Shown here in pieces: positions 11,701 to 26,700 of a stretch of 64,000 nucleotides of DNA. Under the pieces are notes generated by a model that was not told where the DNA came from, made no database searches, and was given only the letters and a program-made list of their open reading frames with translations. The translations under genes were made by a program, and so were the position numbers. The stretch spans positions 37,151,803 to 37,215,802 of the forward strand of contig CALNVZ010000641.1 of the NCBI GenBank assembly GCA_940671915.1. Reading direction: 5' to 3'. Numbering within the stretch: the stretch's first letter is position 1; every line of letters starts with the position of its first letter. The DNA comes from Paracentrotus lividus (Eukaryota > Echinodermata > Echinoidea > Camarodonta > Echinidae).

Positions 11701-14700
11701 GATGTTGGCAAGATGGCACATTGATGGACCTGATTCAGAAGCATTTAAGATGCACAAGGATCGCATACCTGATTACTTATGGTAAGAAATCATCAGCTAT
11801 CAATGAGTAAATTGAGGGAAAGAGAGAGAGAGAGAGAGAGAGAACATTGTAAGGATCGCATACCTGACTACTTATGGTAAGAAATCATCAGCTATCAAAG
11901 AGTAAATGGAGGAGAGAGAGAGAGAGAGGAGAGAACATTGTAAGATCGCATACTGACTACTTATGGTAAGAATCATCAGCTATCAAATGTGTGAGAGAGA
12001 GAGGAGGAGAGAGGAGAGAGAAGAACATTGTAAAGATCGCATACCTGACTACTTATCGGTAGAGGAAATCATCAGCTATCAAATGGTGAGAGAGAGATGA
12101 GAGAGAGAGAGAGGAACATTGTAGAATCGACATACCTGACTACTTATGGTAAGAAATCATCAGCTATCAAATGGGTGAGGAGAGAGATAGAGAGAGAGAG
12201 AGACGAGATTGTAAGTCGCATACCTGACTACTTATGGTAAGAAAATCATCAGCTATCAAATGGTGAAAGAGAGAGAGAGAGAGAGAGAGGAGAGAACATT
12301 GTAAGATCGCATCCTGACTACTTATGGTAAGAAATCACAAGCTATCAAATGGTGAGAGGAGAGAGAGACGAGAGAGAGAGAGAGAACATTGTAAGATCGC
12401 ATACCTGACTACTTATGGTAAGAAATCATCAGCTATCAAATGGTGAGAGAGAGATAGAGAGAGAGGAGAGAGAGAACATTGTAAGATCGCATACCTGACT
12501 ACTTATGGTAAGAAATCATCAGCTATCAAATGGTGAGAGAGAGAGAGAGAGGAGAGAGAGAGGAAAACATTGTAAGATCGCATACCTGACTACTTATGGT
12601 AAGAAATCATCAGCTATCAAATGGTGAGAGAGAGATAGAGAGAGAGAGAGAGAGAACATTGTAAGATTCGCTACCTGACTACTTATGGTAAGAAATCATC
12701 AGCTATCAAATGGTGAGAGGAGAGATAGAGAGAGAGAGAGAGAGAACATTGTAAGATCGATACCTGACTATTATGGTAAGAAATCATCAGCTATCAAATG
12801 GTGAGAGAGAGAGAGAGAGAGGAGAGAGAGGAGAACATTGTAAGATCGCATACCTTGACTACTTATGGTAAGAAATCATCAGCTATCAAATGTGTGAGAG
12901 AGAGAAGGAGAAGAGAGAGAGAGAGAACATTGTAAGATCGCATACCTGACTAGACTTATGGTAAGAAATCCACTTATCAAATGTGGGAGAGAGAGAGAGA
13001 GAGAGATGCAGGAGAGGAGCAACATGTTAAGATCGGCATACCTGACTATTATGGTGAGAGAAGGTCATCGAGCCTATCAAATGGTGAAGATGAGAGAGGA
13101 GAGAGAGAGGAGAGAGAACATTGTAAGATCGCATACCTGACTACTTAGTGGTAAGAAATCATCAGCTATCAAATGGTTAATGAGAGAGAGAGAGAGAGAG
13201 AGAGAGGGGGTGGAGAGAGGGGGGGAGGCAGAGGGAAGGGAGAGAGATATGGAATGGGAAGTGAAATCTATATTCATAAATGTATCTTCACATACTTGAC
13301 ACATATAATGTGATTGATCTCATTGATTCGGTTCAACAGAAAAAAGTTAAAAGTTCGTTTAATATTAATAGCAATATTTATCGATTTACATTAAAAGAGA
13401 CGGAGTTAAATATATTGTATTTTTGAAGAAAAAAAAAGAAGTTTAGTACATGTACCATACAGCAAAAATATAACGGGGGCTAGTTTAGAGCCCTGCTACA
13501 CTTCCCCAAAAAGGATAAAATTATCTTTAAAAGAGATTGAATTAATTAATTTTTTTTTTTGTTCCTCTTTATTTTAGGATTGGTCTTGATGGAATGAAAA
13601 TGCAGGTAAGTACTGTGATGTATTTGTTTGTATAATGCCATGGTCATGATATATGTACAATGTATGTTGTGCATCATTCTGCTTTTGGTCTTCATAAGAT
13701 TTTGAAACTGATGCAAGGGGGGGGGGGGTGGGCACATGCACACAGCGAGGAAGCCCCTTCTGCTATTTGTCGATATATTGCTGCTTTCCGTCTCTTTTCT
13801 TGCTCTTTTTTGGACAACTTTGGATGAATAGTGAGGGTAAATAGACTTGCCATTTTGTACCTTAAAAGTCTCCTTGTTATTTCATTTTTATCACCATTTT
13901 GTAGCCCTTTTGAAAATGGCTAGAAAATGGCGAATTTCGTTGCTTAAATTTTCCCATTGGAATTTGTTTTATGGAAAATAGGCCAATTTTGTCATTTCTG
14001 CACAGCTTGCTCGCTATGGCAGGATCAACTAGGGGGGGGGGGGTAGTCCATGACTAGTCACATGTGACTTTTGACTACTCCCTCCACATATGCATTTATC
14101 TTGATATTTTACTATGTACATGTATCAGTACTTCAAATTTCTTGTATGTTGTATATGATAAATGTTTCTTATATATCTTTCATGTGCATTTGTGGAATAA
14201 ATTTGAATTGAAAGATAGCAGTTGTACTTCTTGCTAATACGATGCAAAAAGGCAGAGTTGGCACTAACCTTACAATGTACGCAGAATTCAGCACAAACAT
14301 TTGCCAAGATGAATTTAAAAAACGTGCGCAATGCAAGAAAACATTTTCATCCCAAAACTATACACATACATACATGTGATGATCTCCCTATCCATAACAA
14401 TGCTTGGTCTTGCCCCTCTCTGTCTCTATCTCTCTTTCTTTTCCTCACTCTCACTCCTCTTCTTTATTGTCACTTTCCTTATCCCTTACATCTCTCCACC
14501 CTTCTCTCTCTGTCTTTCTCTTTCTCTGTCTTTCTCTTTTTCTGTCTTTAACTTTCTTTCCATGTCTCCTCATTCTCTTTCTCTCACTCCTTTTCCTTAC
14601 TCGCTTTCTTTATCCCTTCCCTCTCTCCACTCTTTTTCTCTCTATCTCTCTATGTACCCGGCTCTCTCTCTCTCTCTGGCTGTCTCTGTCTCTGTCTCTT

Positions 14701-17700
14701 TCTTTTCCTGTCTCTTCATTCTCTTCCTCTCATTCATTTTCCTTACTGTCATTTTCCTTATCCCTTCCTGTACCCCACTCCACTTCTCTCCTCTCTCCCT
14801 CTCTTTATATTCCCTTCTTCCCTGACTCTTTCTCCTATCCATTTCTCTCAGTTATTTAAAAACATGATACTGTAATTTATGATATGCTACGAATTAATAG
14901 ACATTCTAACATTGCCCTTCAACTGTTAAACTTTAAGGTAAATAGTAAGTTCTGCAATAACATGCACACTGACACTGAAAAAGAATATCATTTACATATA
15001 GTTTAGGTTTCATATTCATTTATTTCTTTGTAAACCAGATATTAATTATATTGTGCTCCAAGATTATCAAATCATATACTGCATTCGCTGTTATTTTCGC
15101 GCGATTAATTTTTCACGCTTAGAGGCCTCAAAACATATTTGCTGGTTCTTAAATTCGTGCTGCATTTATGTACGAATGCAATCGATCCTACTCAAAGCAT
15201 GCATAAGAAGGCATGCTCATATATTCGCGTGTTTTTAAATTCCCGCCTTACGATATTTGCTCGAAAAAAATTAATGTGCCGCAAATATTTCCACGATTAC
15301 AGTACATGTTGTTCTCCTATAACTGATAACCATTATATTGTATGCAGCAATATACACTGTCCGTCATAAAGGTGGAATATTTTTTTGCCGCTATAGCGAC
15401 ATGATTTTGCTCTGACTTTAATTTCTTGAATATGTTTGTCCCTGCTTCTACTTTTTGGGACCCTGGCTATATCTTGGACATTCTCCCAACCCTTGACGTG
15501 GAACTTTTTCCAAAAGAGTTTTGTCAACCCCCTTGATGCCCATTTTTGTCATTTTATTCTCATTTTGGGGCCCCTTTTTGTTTTCCCGGCCGATCAAGCC
15601 CCCCTCAGTCCTACCCCCAGGAAACGCGACTGGTGTCTATTGTTTTATATTGTTCTTTAAGTTAAATCTATATTTCTGGGGACAGGCTTAGGTCTCTTGT
15701 CTAGGGGAGGGGTTGAAGTAAAAAACGAGATTGGTGAAAATTCGGAATATTTTATTCCATCTTTATGCTGAAAACAAAAGAATTGAAAAAGCACCTTTAA
15801 CCCTTAAATATCTTCAATTTTCCCTTAAATTTTGTTTAGCCTTGATGACAAGGCTGTAAATAGTCATTATTGATAATATTTTATTTTGATTTATGTTTGG
15901 TTGAGATTTTACAATAGAATTTAGGGAAGATAGAAATTTTCATGGTGTAAAAATGAATAAAATCAATGTTGAACCCCAATCAAAATACATTTTGACCCCT
16001 CCCCTAGACAAAAGAGTCGAGCCTGTAACCATAAATCTAGATTTAATTTAAAGAACAATAACAAATCTCCACCTCAGAAGTGTTTCCTTGGGGTAGGACT
16101 GAGGGGTGCCTTGGTGGGTCGCGTGAACAAAAAAGGGCCCCAAAATAAGAAAAAATGACGAAAATGGCTATCTTCTGGGGGTGACAAACTTTTTTAAAGA
16201 GAAATCCCCGGGAAGGGTTTTGGGAACGTCCAAGATATACCCAGGATCCCAGAAAGTGAGATCGGTGACAAACACATTAAAGAAATTAATAACGGAGCAA
16301 CATAATGTCGCTTGAGCCAGAAAAAATTATTCCACCTTTATGACGAACAGTGTATTACAAGAAGATATACATTCAAAGTACAGGTAATATATAGACAAAA
16401 ATGGACTCAGTAGAAATATATAATCCTCTCAAATCACAATTAGACATGCATCATCAATCAATGTATTTGAGAACAACCTGAAAATCTATCTTTTTCAGGA
16501 AAGTTTTTATTAGACATTTCTATTGTAAAGCAGACCCAGGTTCCCCATTATCATTGATAATATAATATTTTTGTATTTTCACTTTCACTACATGTCATGC
16601 GCAGTTGAGTAAATGGGCATTATAAATGTCCAATTATTATCATTATTATTAAATCTCCCTTGTAGTTGTCGCCACAAATCTATCTTCATGTTTCTGGTCA
16701 GTTTCACTCTTTGTCCCTGTTCCTTAAAAAAAAAAAAATTCTTTAATTTATGATAATCTAAAAATTAAAAAACTATGTATCATTGTCTTTCAACTGTGAA
16801 ACTTTTATGGTAAATACTAAACATTAATCTGCAGTTGCATGTACATTGACACTGAAAAAGAATATCATTTACATGTACTTTGGGTTATACATTCATTTAT
16901 TTCTATGTACCGGTACACCAGATATTGATTATTATCATTATTATTCTCCAAGATTATCAAACATCATTAATGTTGTGCTCCCAGAACTGATAACCATCAT
17001 ATTGTATGCAGGGCGCTACAAACCCACTTGCCCGCTTGCCCCGGGCAAGTGAAAACCACCGGCGGGCAAGTAAAGATCAAATTCACTTGCCCAATCGGGC
17101 AAGCCATGATTGAGAGGAATGTATACATGTGCAACTTTTAACCTAAAAAACACAATAAAATACGAATCAGACAAAATATCGCACACAAAAAATACCTAAA
17201 TATTCTTGTATGCAATCTTCCTATATGCTCGTCGTTTATGGACTCTTATTAGGTCTCAGATGGTAGTTGCTATTAAAAATAAAATAATGATTTGGGTCTA
17301 AACAAAGAAAATGGAAAGAAAATCCGGGCAAGTGTCTTTTTCTTGTGGGCAAGCCAAACCAAATTTCACTTGCCCGATAGGGCAAGCGCAAAATGAAATT
17401 TTTGTAGAGGCCTGGTATGCATCAATATATTAAAAGAAGATATAAATTCAAAGTACACGGATATAGACAAAAATTGACCCACTATAAAACATACACTCCT
17501 CTCAAATCTCCCTTGTAGTTGTCGCCACAAATGTTACATATTTCTGGTCAGTTTCGCTCTTTGTTCAAACATATGAATCTATCATATTGTACATTTCAAA
17601 ATCCTTTCAAGGAGCAAGCCTTAACTTGTGAAATACTTAATCCCCATTTTTTTTTCATTCATGATGCATTGTAGGTAGTTCCCAGTCTTAGATTTTCTTT

Positions 17701-20700
17701 AAATTATAAGGAATTAATATGATTGATAATAATATGATTATTTCTTTCTCATTCCACCTATTTATCGCTATTTCAGAACATTTAGAGACTTCATTGTAAT
17801 TTGTGCTACATGTATATCAGAACTCAATATTATTATTTTATCATCACGTGTTCTTTATTGATTTGGTACTCTGGAGGATAAATTCATGAAAGGGCCGGTA
17901 TATGGCAGCTGAAATTTAATCCAGTGAACGGGGTAATAGGCAATTTAAGTGCTTTTAGCCCGATGGGAAAAGCCCATTATATTATTATTATTATTATTAT
18001 TATGAAGATTGGTCATCTCAATATAAAATACCAAGTCAAGGTATACACTTTTCACATACGAGAGTTTGTACAGCGTATAATGCAGATTTGTCGAAACTTG
18101 TGTTACATGTAGGCATACTTGTAACATTTTACATTGTATATAATTATATAATGAGAATAATGATAAGTACATGTATGAACATGTAAATTTATTTACAAAA
18201 TGACAAAATCCAACATACTATATCACAAGAATTTATGACATTTTCTTCTTTTATTTTGCTGGCATTAAATAATAGCCATTCCATACCCTCAACTAAAGTT
18301 CAAGAAATTATCTTCTAAATTCAAACAAGGTAATATATTTATTCAAAGAAACTGACAAACTCCCTGTTAATCAGATAATACCTGGCAATGAAGACCAGTC
18401 ATTGTTGGATTTGATAAATTGTATTTTCATCACAAAACAAACAAATTTATTCTCAGACATTATTCGTTCCTAAATAATGTGACACAACATCTTTCTCCCA
18501 CACATCCTCACCGACAGGCACTCTAATAACGTCCAAACAAGATTGATATAATACACTACCTCTGCTATGCAATCTATACAGTCTGTGTCAAAAGAAAATG
18601 GTACAGTCGGGAAAAAATATTTAGGCATGAAATCTTCTCAAAGGATGTGTGAATGTGGTACCATCTTAAAGCCAAAATATTCTTCTTGCTGATACACTTT
18701 GTTTTGTATAATTTGCTTTTGTAAAACAAAAGTTATGCTAAATTTTGTGCAGCGATGAGCTAATCGAAATTACACAATTTATTGTTTTGGTGCACTGAAT
18801 TCATGGCTATTGTGTGCGAAACCCATAGAAAAGCATGGGCAAAGTACATTTTTTTTTCTTTATTATAGAAAACTGTTCATATCTCAAGATCTCCAGCACC
18901 AAATGGGATGAAAAAAAAAATACAGAAGAAAGCCTCATTTTCCTACTCTTTGGAAATATCAAACACTTTTAGGTTGTGATTAAATTTCATACTTCAAAAA
19001 AAAATGTTTTCCACTTGCACCATTTTATTTGACACAGACTGTGCACATGTCATGTATATAGTGATGAAATCACTTTCATTCAGCCTTTTCAGTCCGGGTG
19101 GCAGACCCCAATTATATGCTCGTAAAGTCGTAAAAGCTTTTGAATTCGTAACGGCTACGGAAGCCGTGCGCTGATCGTAGAGCAATAATCTTCCAAAATT
19201 CACCTGCTTATATCTCTCTTTCTTGATCACCAAAGTTCATGATACTTTCAGAGAACTTAAAGAATGATGATGTTAAGCACCATATCATTGAAAATGGTTG
19301 TGTATTTTTGGAAATACGAGTATATTCTGTTTTTCGAGAGAGGTTTCATTTTTTCCCGACACAAGTCTGGGACGAAATGAAAACAAAAACAAAAGACATG
19401 ATACTGTACAGTACACACCAGTCTCACTTCCTGCGCATTTTGGTGTTTGGGCAATCAGTAGTTTTGTCTAAATCTTCCTTCAAATGTTGAGTTTTTCGCT
19501 GAGAAAACCCTGGAAACTACATCTATCAATGACAAACCGCTCATTTGCGCATGCGCATTTCCGCACCTCACTTCCAGGTTTGGAAAAACACTCGCCAATA
19601 CCCACGAGAAACCCGCTGCGATGACCCTACTGCAAGTTTTAAGGACAGTAAACCACTATATTTTGTTATAATCCTCAATTATTTTCCATGAATTAGTTTT
19701 GTATTTGTCATTTTCTTTGCTCGATTTCAGCGTTTTCTTGCCATTGACGGCTGGGAGAAGAGCGGAATATTTTTTCGTGGGGCTATAGCGGTCAAAATAT
19801 GCCTACATCACGAACCACAGTGTGTGGGACCACAATAAACTTGATGGAGGTTTTTTTTTTAATGACTTTGATACAGATTTTTCCCGACATAACCGTGGGA
19901 CAACATATTATGAAAAGATATCTCGTACAGTATTTCGATATGATATGCTTTGTACATATCAAAGTTTTGTTCTTTGGCAATTTCAAGAAAAGTGAAAAAT
20001 AATCAACTTTTTTACCGATTTTGGGGGTTTTTTCGGGGTGCTCCCGAAAAAACCTATTTTTCACAATTTATTACTGATTTCAACCATAATTAACATCATG
20101 AGAAGTTAAAATGACTCTTTCTTGTTAAATATTCGTTGGATTTGTTTCATTTGGTGGTTTTAAAGGCGAGATATCGCAGTTCGCCCTAGACACCTTTGTA
20201 GCGGTTTTTCCGTGCAAAACTTGTTTTCTTTATGCAAATTAGGCACATCGAGCGATAGGTTTCTCAGAGTTAATTGGGGTGTGACCCCGAGACTGTGTTT
20301 TAGCCTGTATTCTGATTCACACATTGAAAGTATCGAATATGATTATGATAATGATATATAAAGTGCACCCATGCTAAGGATTATTATTTTACAAGTATCT
20401 AATAATAATTTCCACTCAATTCCATGGAGCCCGCTCTTTTAATATGGCATCTGCAGAATTGTGGAACAGTTTGCCCGATCTTGTGAAAAGCGCCAAATCA
20501 ACAGAGTCCTTTAAATCTCTGTTGAAAACTTACCTGTTTGTGAATGAATAACTTAATTATCTAGCATTTTGTTTGTATCATATTGTAATTTTGTAATTTT
20601 CATAATATTTTGAGTATCAGGTAAAAATGTTATTTCATATTTCTATCATACTGCCATCTTTCCTATTTTGAAGCGCATAGAGACTTTCTGATGTTTGTGA

Positions 20701-23700
20701 TATGCGCTATATAAGTAACGTTCATTATTGTTATTATTATTATTATCTACAGATTTTCGATGAATTAAAACAAAAAATTGAAGATTAACCACACAATATT
20801 TCTGATTGATGTCTGTAATTACATCAGGACACACATGTACATGTAAGAAACATGCATAAGCTTAAAAGAGTACTTATGTACATTTATTAGTGTACAGTTA
20901 GAGATTTAATAACAAAATAAAATTTCAATTTAATGGATATACAGTGTGTTCCTAAAAAAAGGTATTCGAAGTTCAAAGGTCAGTCATTTCAAAAGTATAT
21001 GGTTTATTTTTGTGATTTTGTTTACTAAAATACTAAGTAACTCATCAGCTTTAATTTGAGACATAGCCTACGTCCAGACTGTAATGGGTCACAGAGTTAA
21101 GGTCCTTTGAAGGTGATAGGTACAAAACCCATTTTTTCCAAGTTTTTCGTTTTTAGGGTATGAAACCAATTTTTTATAAATTTTTGGTTTCATAGTTTTG
21201 GGGGGTTTTGTCACTCAAAGTTTCAATGAAATGCAATTTCATTTGTCAAAGGACCTATCTTAATGGCAATGAGAGGGGTTCGCAATTATGAGTCTCTTGA
21301 GTCGTGGAGACGTCGTGGTGACGTTTCCTGAGACTTCAGGGCGACGAGGGATAATGGAACAAAAGTCAAACATGTTCAATCTTTTAGTAGACGTCTTTAA
21401 GACGCCAGCAAGTAAAAATTATTAGCCCGTTCGATTTCTTTTAATCGTTAGCAAGTTCCGACAACGTCTCTGCGATGTCGTGGATACTTAAGGGACGTCG
21501 CAACAACCGTCCGCAAAGATGTCACAGAGACTTACTCACGTATTCATGGTATTAAAAAAGTCTACTAAAAGATTTGACATTTGTTTGACATTTGTTTGAT
21601 TTTTCTCGCGACTTCTTGCAGAATCAAGAGACGTCGCGGAGACCTCTCCGAGACTCCAGAGACTCATGCATAATCAGGAACCCATGTCATTGCCAGTGAG
21701 ATAGGTCCTTTGACAAATGAGATTGCATTTCATTAAAATTTTGTGTGACAAAACCCCCAAAACTATGAAACCAAAATTTTATAAAAAGTTGGTTTCGTAC
21801 CCTAAAAACGAAAAACTTGGAAAAAATGGGTTTTGTACCTATTACCTTTAAAGGACCCTAACTCTGTGACCCATTACAGTCTGGACTTAAGCAATGTCTC
21901 AAATTAAAGCTGATGAGTTACTAAATATTTTAGTAAACAAATCACAAAAATAAACCATATACCTTTGAAATGACTTACCTTTGAACTTCGATTACCTTTT
22001 TTTAGGAACACACTGTAGTTGGGGTCAAATGCATGAAAGTATATAACTTCATTTTGATACCGTATATGGCCAATAACCAAAGTATTTTACCTGTATCTGT
22101 GTACATGTAAAACATTAACCAGTTTACTTATATCCTTTATAACCTGAAACATTGAGTCCCATGCAAATTAAAGTTGGAATTTTCTTTTGAATATAAGAAT
22201 ATTGTCTAAATCACAAGCAATCATCTTCCCTGATGATGTCATCATTGGGCGAGATACTACAACGTAATTCAGCCGAGACTGCTTCACCTCCAGCCTGGTT
22301 GCTATAGCTAATGATGCTACTCTTCTCATATCACCCCCACTCATCACCTGATCAATCACACACGTCTTGTACTCATCATCTGATGTCACAACGTAGAGAT
22401 CGTCTGTCATAGGATCGATGCAGGCATTATAGATTACATCACTGTGGGGGATTTCCCTGTGAGCACCCTCTCTGTCAATGATGAGCACTCTGCAATCTGC
22501 TTGGAAGGGTCGAGCGATGATATGACCTGATGACAACACACCTAGCATCCTCATCTTCTCTTTACACGTGATTGTCTTGATGATCTTGCCATCAGCTGGA
22601 TTGATGATGTATATCTTAGACTGACCACACTCAGCAGAGATGATCATTCCATCCTGATCAACAGCAACATCCAGCCATGTGTCATCAGCCGTCGTGTTTC
22701 TTGGTATTGTGATGTCATTGATCAGCTTCCACTGTCTGTCATACACACTGATGCATCCAGTCAAACTGTCTCCTGTACAACCTTTACACCGTTTACCACA
22801 TACTACCTTGTCATCATTCAGCAATACACAGGATGTAACATAAGATGTATCACTACTTGTTATCACTCTCTGAGTGTGTTTAGCGTTCATATCTAATATG
22901 TATGTATGCTTATCACCTGATACTCTATCTGTGATGATCACATGACATGCATCTATGCATCCTACAATGATCGGGAAAGTGAATTTATCTTTGACATTGA
23001 TTGTATCCATGAGCTTCCACTCCCCATCATACCCATCAATCCTCCCATTATACTTCTCTCTCCCAACACCCTTCACAAACCTCACACCTAAAACAGTACA
23101 AGTGATATGTTCCACCCCATGATCCTCATCCAGTGGCTTGTTTAGTTCATCAGTCACTGATTTGTTCACATGAGGCCCATCTTTGACTACATTTCTATCT
23201 TCCTCCATTACTGTGTTAAGTGTCTCTATTGATTTCTCTGTGTTTTTTGTGTCATCTTTACATGATTGCTCCAACTCGCCAATCTTTCTCTCTATCTCCT
23301 TACCAATAGACTGAATGTCAGTATGAAGAATGCGTTGTTTATTGTCTATCGATTCTTGTCTCTTCTCTGTATTGATGTTGTTTAATAATGCAAGATGCTG
23401 CTCTCTCTCCTCATTGTTCCTTTGGATCTCATCATTCATCTTTTGAATCTTCTCTTGGAGTAAGTTATTCTTCTCATCAAACTCCTGATTGATTTTTGCT
23501 GCATCTTCATGTTTTCTGTCTTGGTTAATTTTCGTCGCCTCTTGGATTGCTACATCGACTTCATTTTTTATGTTCCGTAGATGGGCGTGAGTGTCCTTTC
23601 TACATTGAAGGATCTTATTTTTATGAGCGTGATGTAACTTCAGCTTGTTCATTGCATTTCTCTTCAATACATTCAAATTTGCTTTAAGTTCCATTATAGC

Positions 23701-26700
23701 GCCCTCTATGTCCTGTTGTATGCATTCTTCTTGACGATGATCTATTGATGCACACATCAAACATAAACCTACACCATGTGTTTTACAATACAGTTTAATT
23801 TCTTCATCATGTTCCTCACAATAAAGATTGGGCCCACCCATTCTTGCCTTTTTGATGCATCTTTCTTTAGAAGCGCAGTCATCACAGAGCCTTTTCTTAT
23901 CCTGCACGTAGTACGTCACATCAGTGATCGCCTCACAGTCGTCTCCTTCACACTTGTCTTCTTCAGAGATGAATCCAGATGCCATAGTGATCAGATTATT
24001 GATCTGCAGAGCAAAAACAGAAAATTCATCAAAAAGAGATAGACAGAGTGTAAGAGAGAAATAGATATAGGTAAAAGAGAAAGAGAGCGAGCAAGCGAAA
24101 GAAAGCAGGAAAAGTGGAGTGGGTGTCAAGAAAATTTGTCAAAAGCAACAACAGATGAGTCGTTGATAGAAATGCCTACATGGTGTATGATACTACATGC
24201 CTTCATTGGTGACAACTTTCTATTTTAAATACTTATAACTAGGGTGGTGTTTTACCAAGCATCAAAGTTAAGAATGACTTATGATGTGACTGGAATATGT
24301 TCTTGGGTGCTATACTTATCACATTCTTAATCATTTAGCAAAAGAATTGATCACCAATCGTTTATAAGGTTGTTCGTAACTTACAAATTTTGTAGCTTAT
24401 GTAAACTTGATATTTATTTCATAATAAAATAAAGAATGACTCATTTTTGTTTCAATGATACCAAACTTATACCTGTGTTGTGATGGATGGCTGAGCACTT
24501 GGGCATTAAAAAACAGGCATCAAAATTCAAATGTACCAAGTTTGGAGAAGTGCAGCCCTTGCATTTCAATAGTCCAAGATAACCATTGTCCCTTATGAAT
24601 GGATTTAGGAAGGCTGACTTCACACAAAGAATGAATGATCAGAAAGCCAGGATTGCTTCTGATAAAACTTGGAACTATTTGTTTTTAACCAAAATATTTT
24701 AGAACTCTAGTGCTCAGTCATCCTTGACAGTACAGATATGAATTTTTTATCACTCGATAGATTATGAGTTACTTTTTGATATGATATAAAAAGTAATGAC
24801 ACTCCAGTAATACAGTTTTAATACGAGGCTCTCAAAGTTGGGTTTACTTTTATTTGGGACGCACTGTACATCTCTTATAACTCCTGTTCTCTCTATAGTT
24901 TAAAGAAATGATACAACCATGCTCTCTTTTTTGTTCTGATGCCCTCTTAAACAACTCACAAATGTATCTATATGCACCTGTTTTATAATTTATTTTAATT
25001 TTTTTTTACTTCCTTGTCGAAAATTTAACAATATACTCCTCAAATCAAAATGTTTCCCCCGAACTCACCTTTACAAGTAACAAGCTGTTCTAAACTCTCT
25101 TATGCGGCGGTCACAACTTGCTGATGCCGTACCTTCGACATAATAATAATAATAATAATAATACCGGTTTCTTATAAAGCGCTTTACCTGTTAAGACCAA
25201 AGCGCTTACAGTATATTATTACCCCGGTCATTGGATTCATTTTTCGATCCCTCACTTTACAGTGCACAATCTCCACTCCCTGGGGAGCATTCCAGCCGGT
25301 CGCCTGTTAGGCGCACACATGCTAAAGCGAACCACATAGCATTCGCAATCCTACCGGGTACCCATTTTTTCACCTCGGGTGGGGTCAAGCATGTAGATAA
25401 AATGCCTTGCTCAAGGGACATAAGTGTCGGTGCTGGAATCAAACCCACGGTCTTTGCATTGACAGTCCAGTGGTGAGACCACTAGACCACGACATGTAAC
25501 TCCCTACGATGGATTTCGTAGAAAATTTGTGCAGTGGAGGTACGTTGCAGGTACAATGCATGTACGACGTGCAGGAAGTTTTTACAATACCCTTACTACA
25601 GAAACGCAGGAATCATAGAAATTGACCAACGACCTGTGCATGCATTGTACATGCAACGCAGGCTACATTGATGGCACGTGCCCCGTAGCCTACGACGAGT
25701 TGTGACCACCGCATTAATACATGACTACATTTAAAGTCCAATAGGAATAACACAATAATATTCATGGATCAATTGAAAACTAAGGTTGACAATTTTAAAG
25801 ACCTTCAGTTATGAAAAGTTCCACCAATTGACATTGACCGTGTTAAAATGAGGTGCATTCAAGCATGTTAGTTTATATACCTTTGCCGTTATATCTGTTG
25901 CGCACGTCACGAATGACCTGTCTTGAAAAGCGCAGTAGAGTATATTAATATAGTGACTGCGCTATATAAATTAATCTTATCTTATCTTATCTTATCTTGA
26001 AGAATAACATTCCATTCACACCTGCCCTAAGAGCAAACTATTAGGAGTACAAAGTGAATCTGTAAAAATGTCCCATCATAGTGAAGTTGTTTTGCGAAAA
26101 GTATTAACATCTAATCATGGGTTTTATGATATGTTATACGTCTTGTCGAAATGAGAGAGAAGTCGCAGATCAAAGATCCGAGTAAATCGGCAAACTAATA
26201 AAAAACTCAAAATTTTGAGGAAAATTTTTTTTTTGATTTTCTGGTTCTACCATGCTTCATCTTTGCTCTGTTAAAAAAATGAGTGAAAATGATAACGGGA
26301 AAGTGGTAAAAAAGCAGTTTTTTGGGGAGTGTTTTTTTCGGTCATAATTTTTTTTTCCGGACATACAAGCGAACGTCCACGCTCATTTCCCCCTCTCTGT
26401 TTAGCTCAGCCCTTAGCAACGCATGGCTTTGTTTATTGGACATTCACGGTCATGTGATGTGTGATTTCAACTGGCTTTTTGTTTCGTTTTTGTGAGCGAA
26501 TAGCGAACTAAACTCTCTTTAGCTGCACTCAGAAATTTTGCGTGCGATGCCACAACCTGTTGTGAATAAGCTGTTTCATCCGGGATAGCGGAGCACGCAA
26601 ACGATGTCAAATCTAACAATCGGGTGGGGAGAGGGGGGGGGGTATGTGGAAAAGCTACTTATTGCTTGACTTAGCTATCTGGATCCAAATGAATGTTAAT

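Noticed and set aside
11782-13200. Regularly spaced repeats resembling a CRISPR array
   Set aside because: The repeated part is the LSS exon 9 end plus donor, the spacers are (GA)n and not unique, and the gene context is animal.
14222-14859. Open frames of 109-164 codons rich in Ser, Leu and Phe
   Set aside because: CT-rich low-complexity tract. The same tract at 30326-30959 and 37159-38528 gives similar artefact frames.
23986-24129. Longer N-terminus (48 residues, hydrophobic, signal-peptide-like) for the TRIM-like gene
   Set aside because: A strong splice acceptor lies just upstream of the MASGF start and the extra residues come from its pyrimidine-rich intron end. The paralogue keeps the acceptor but not the frame.
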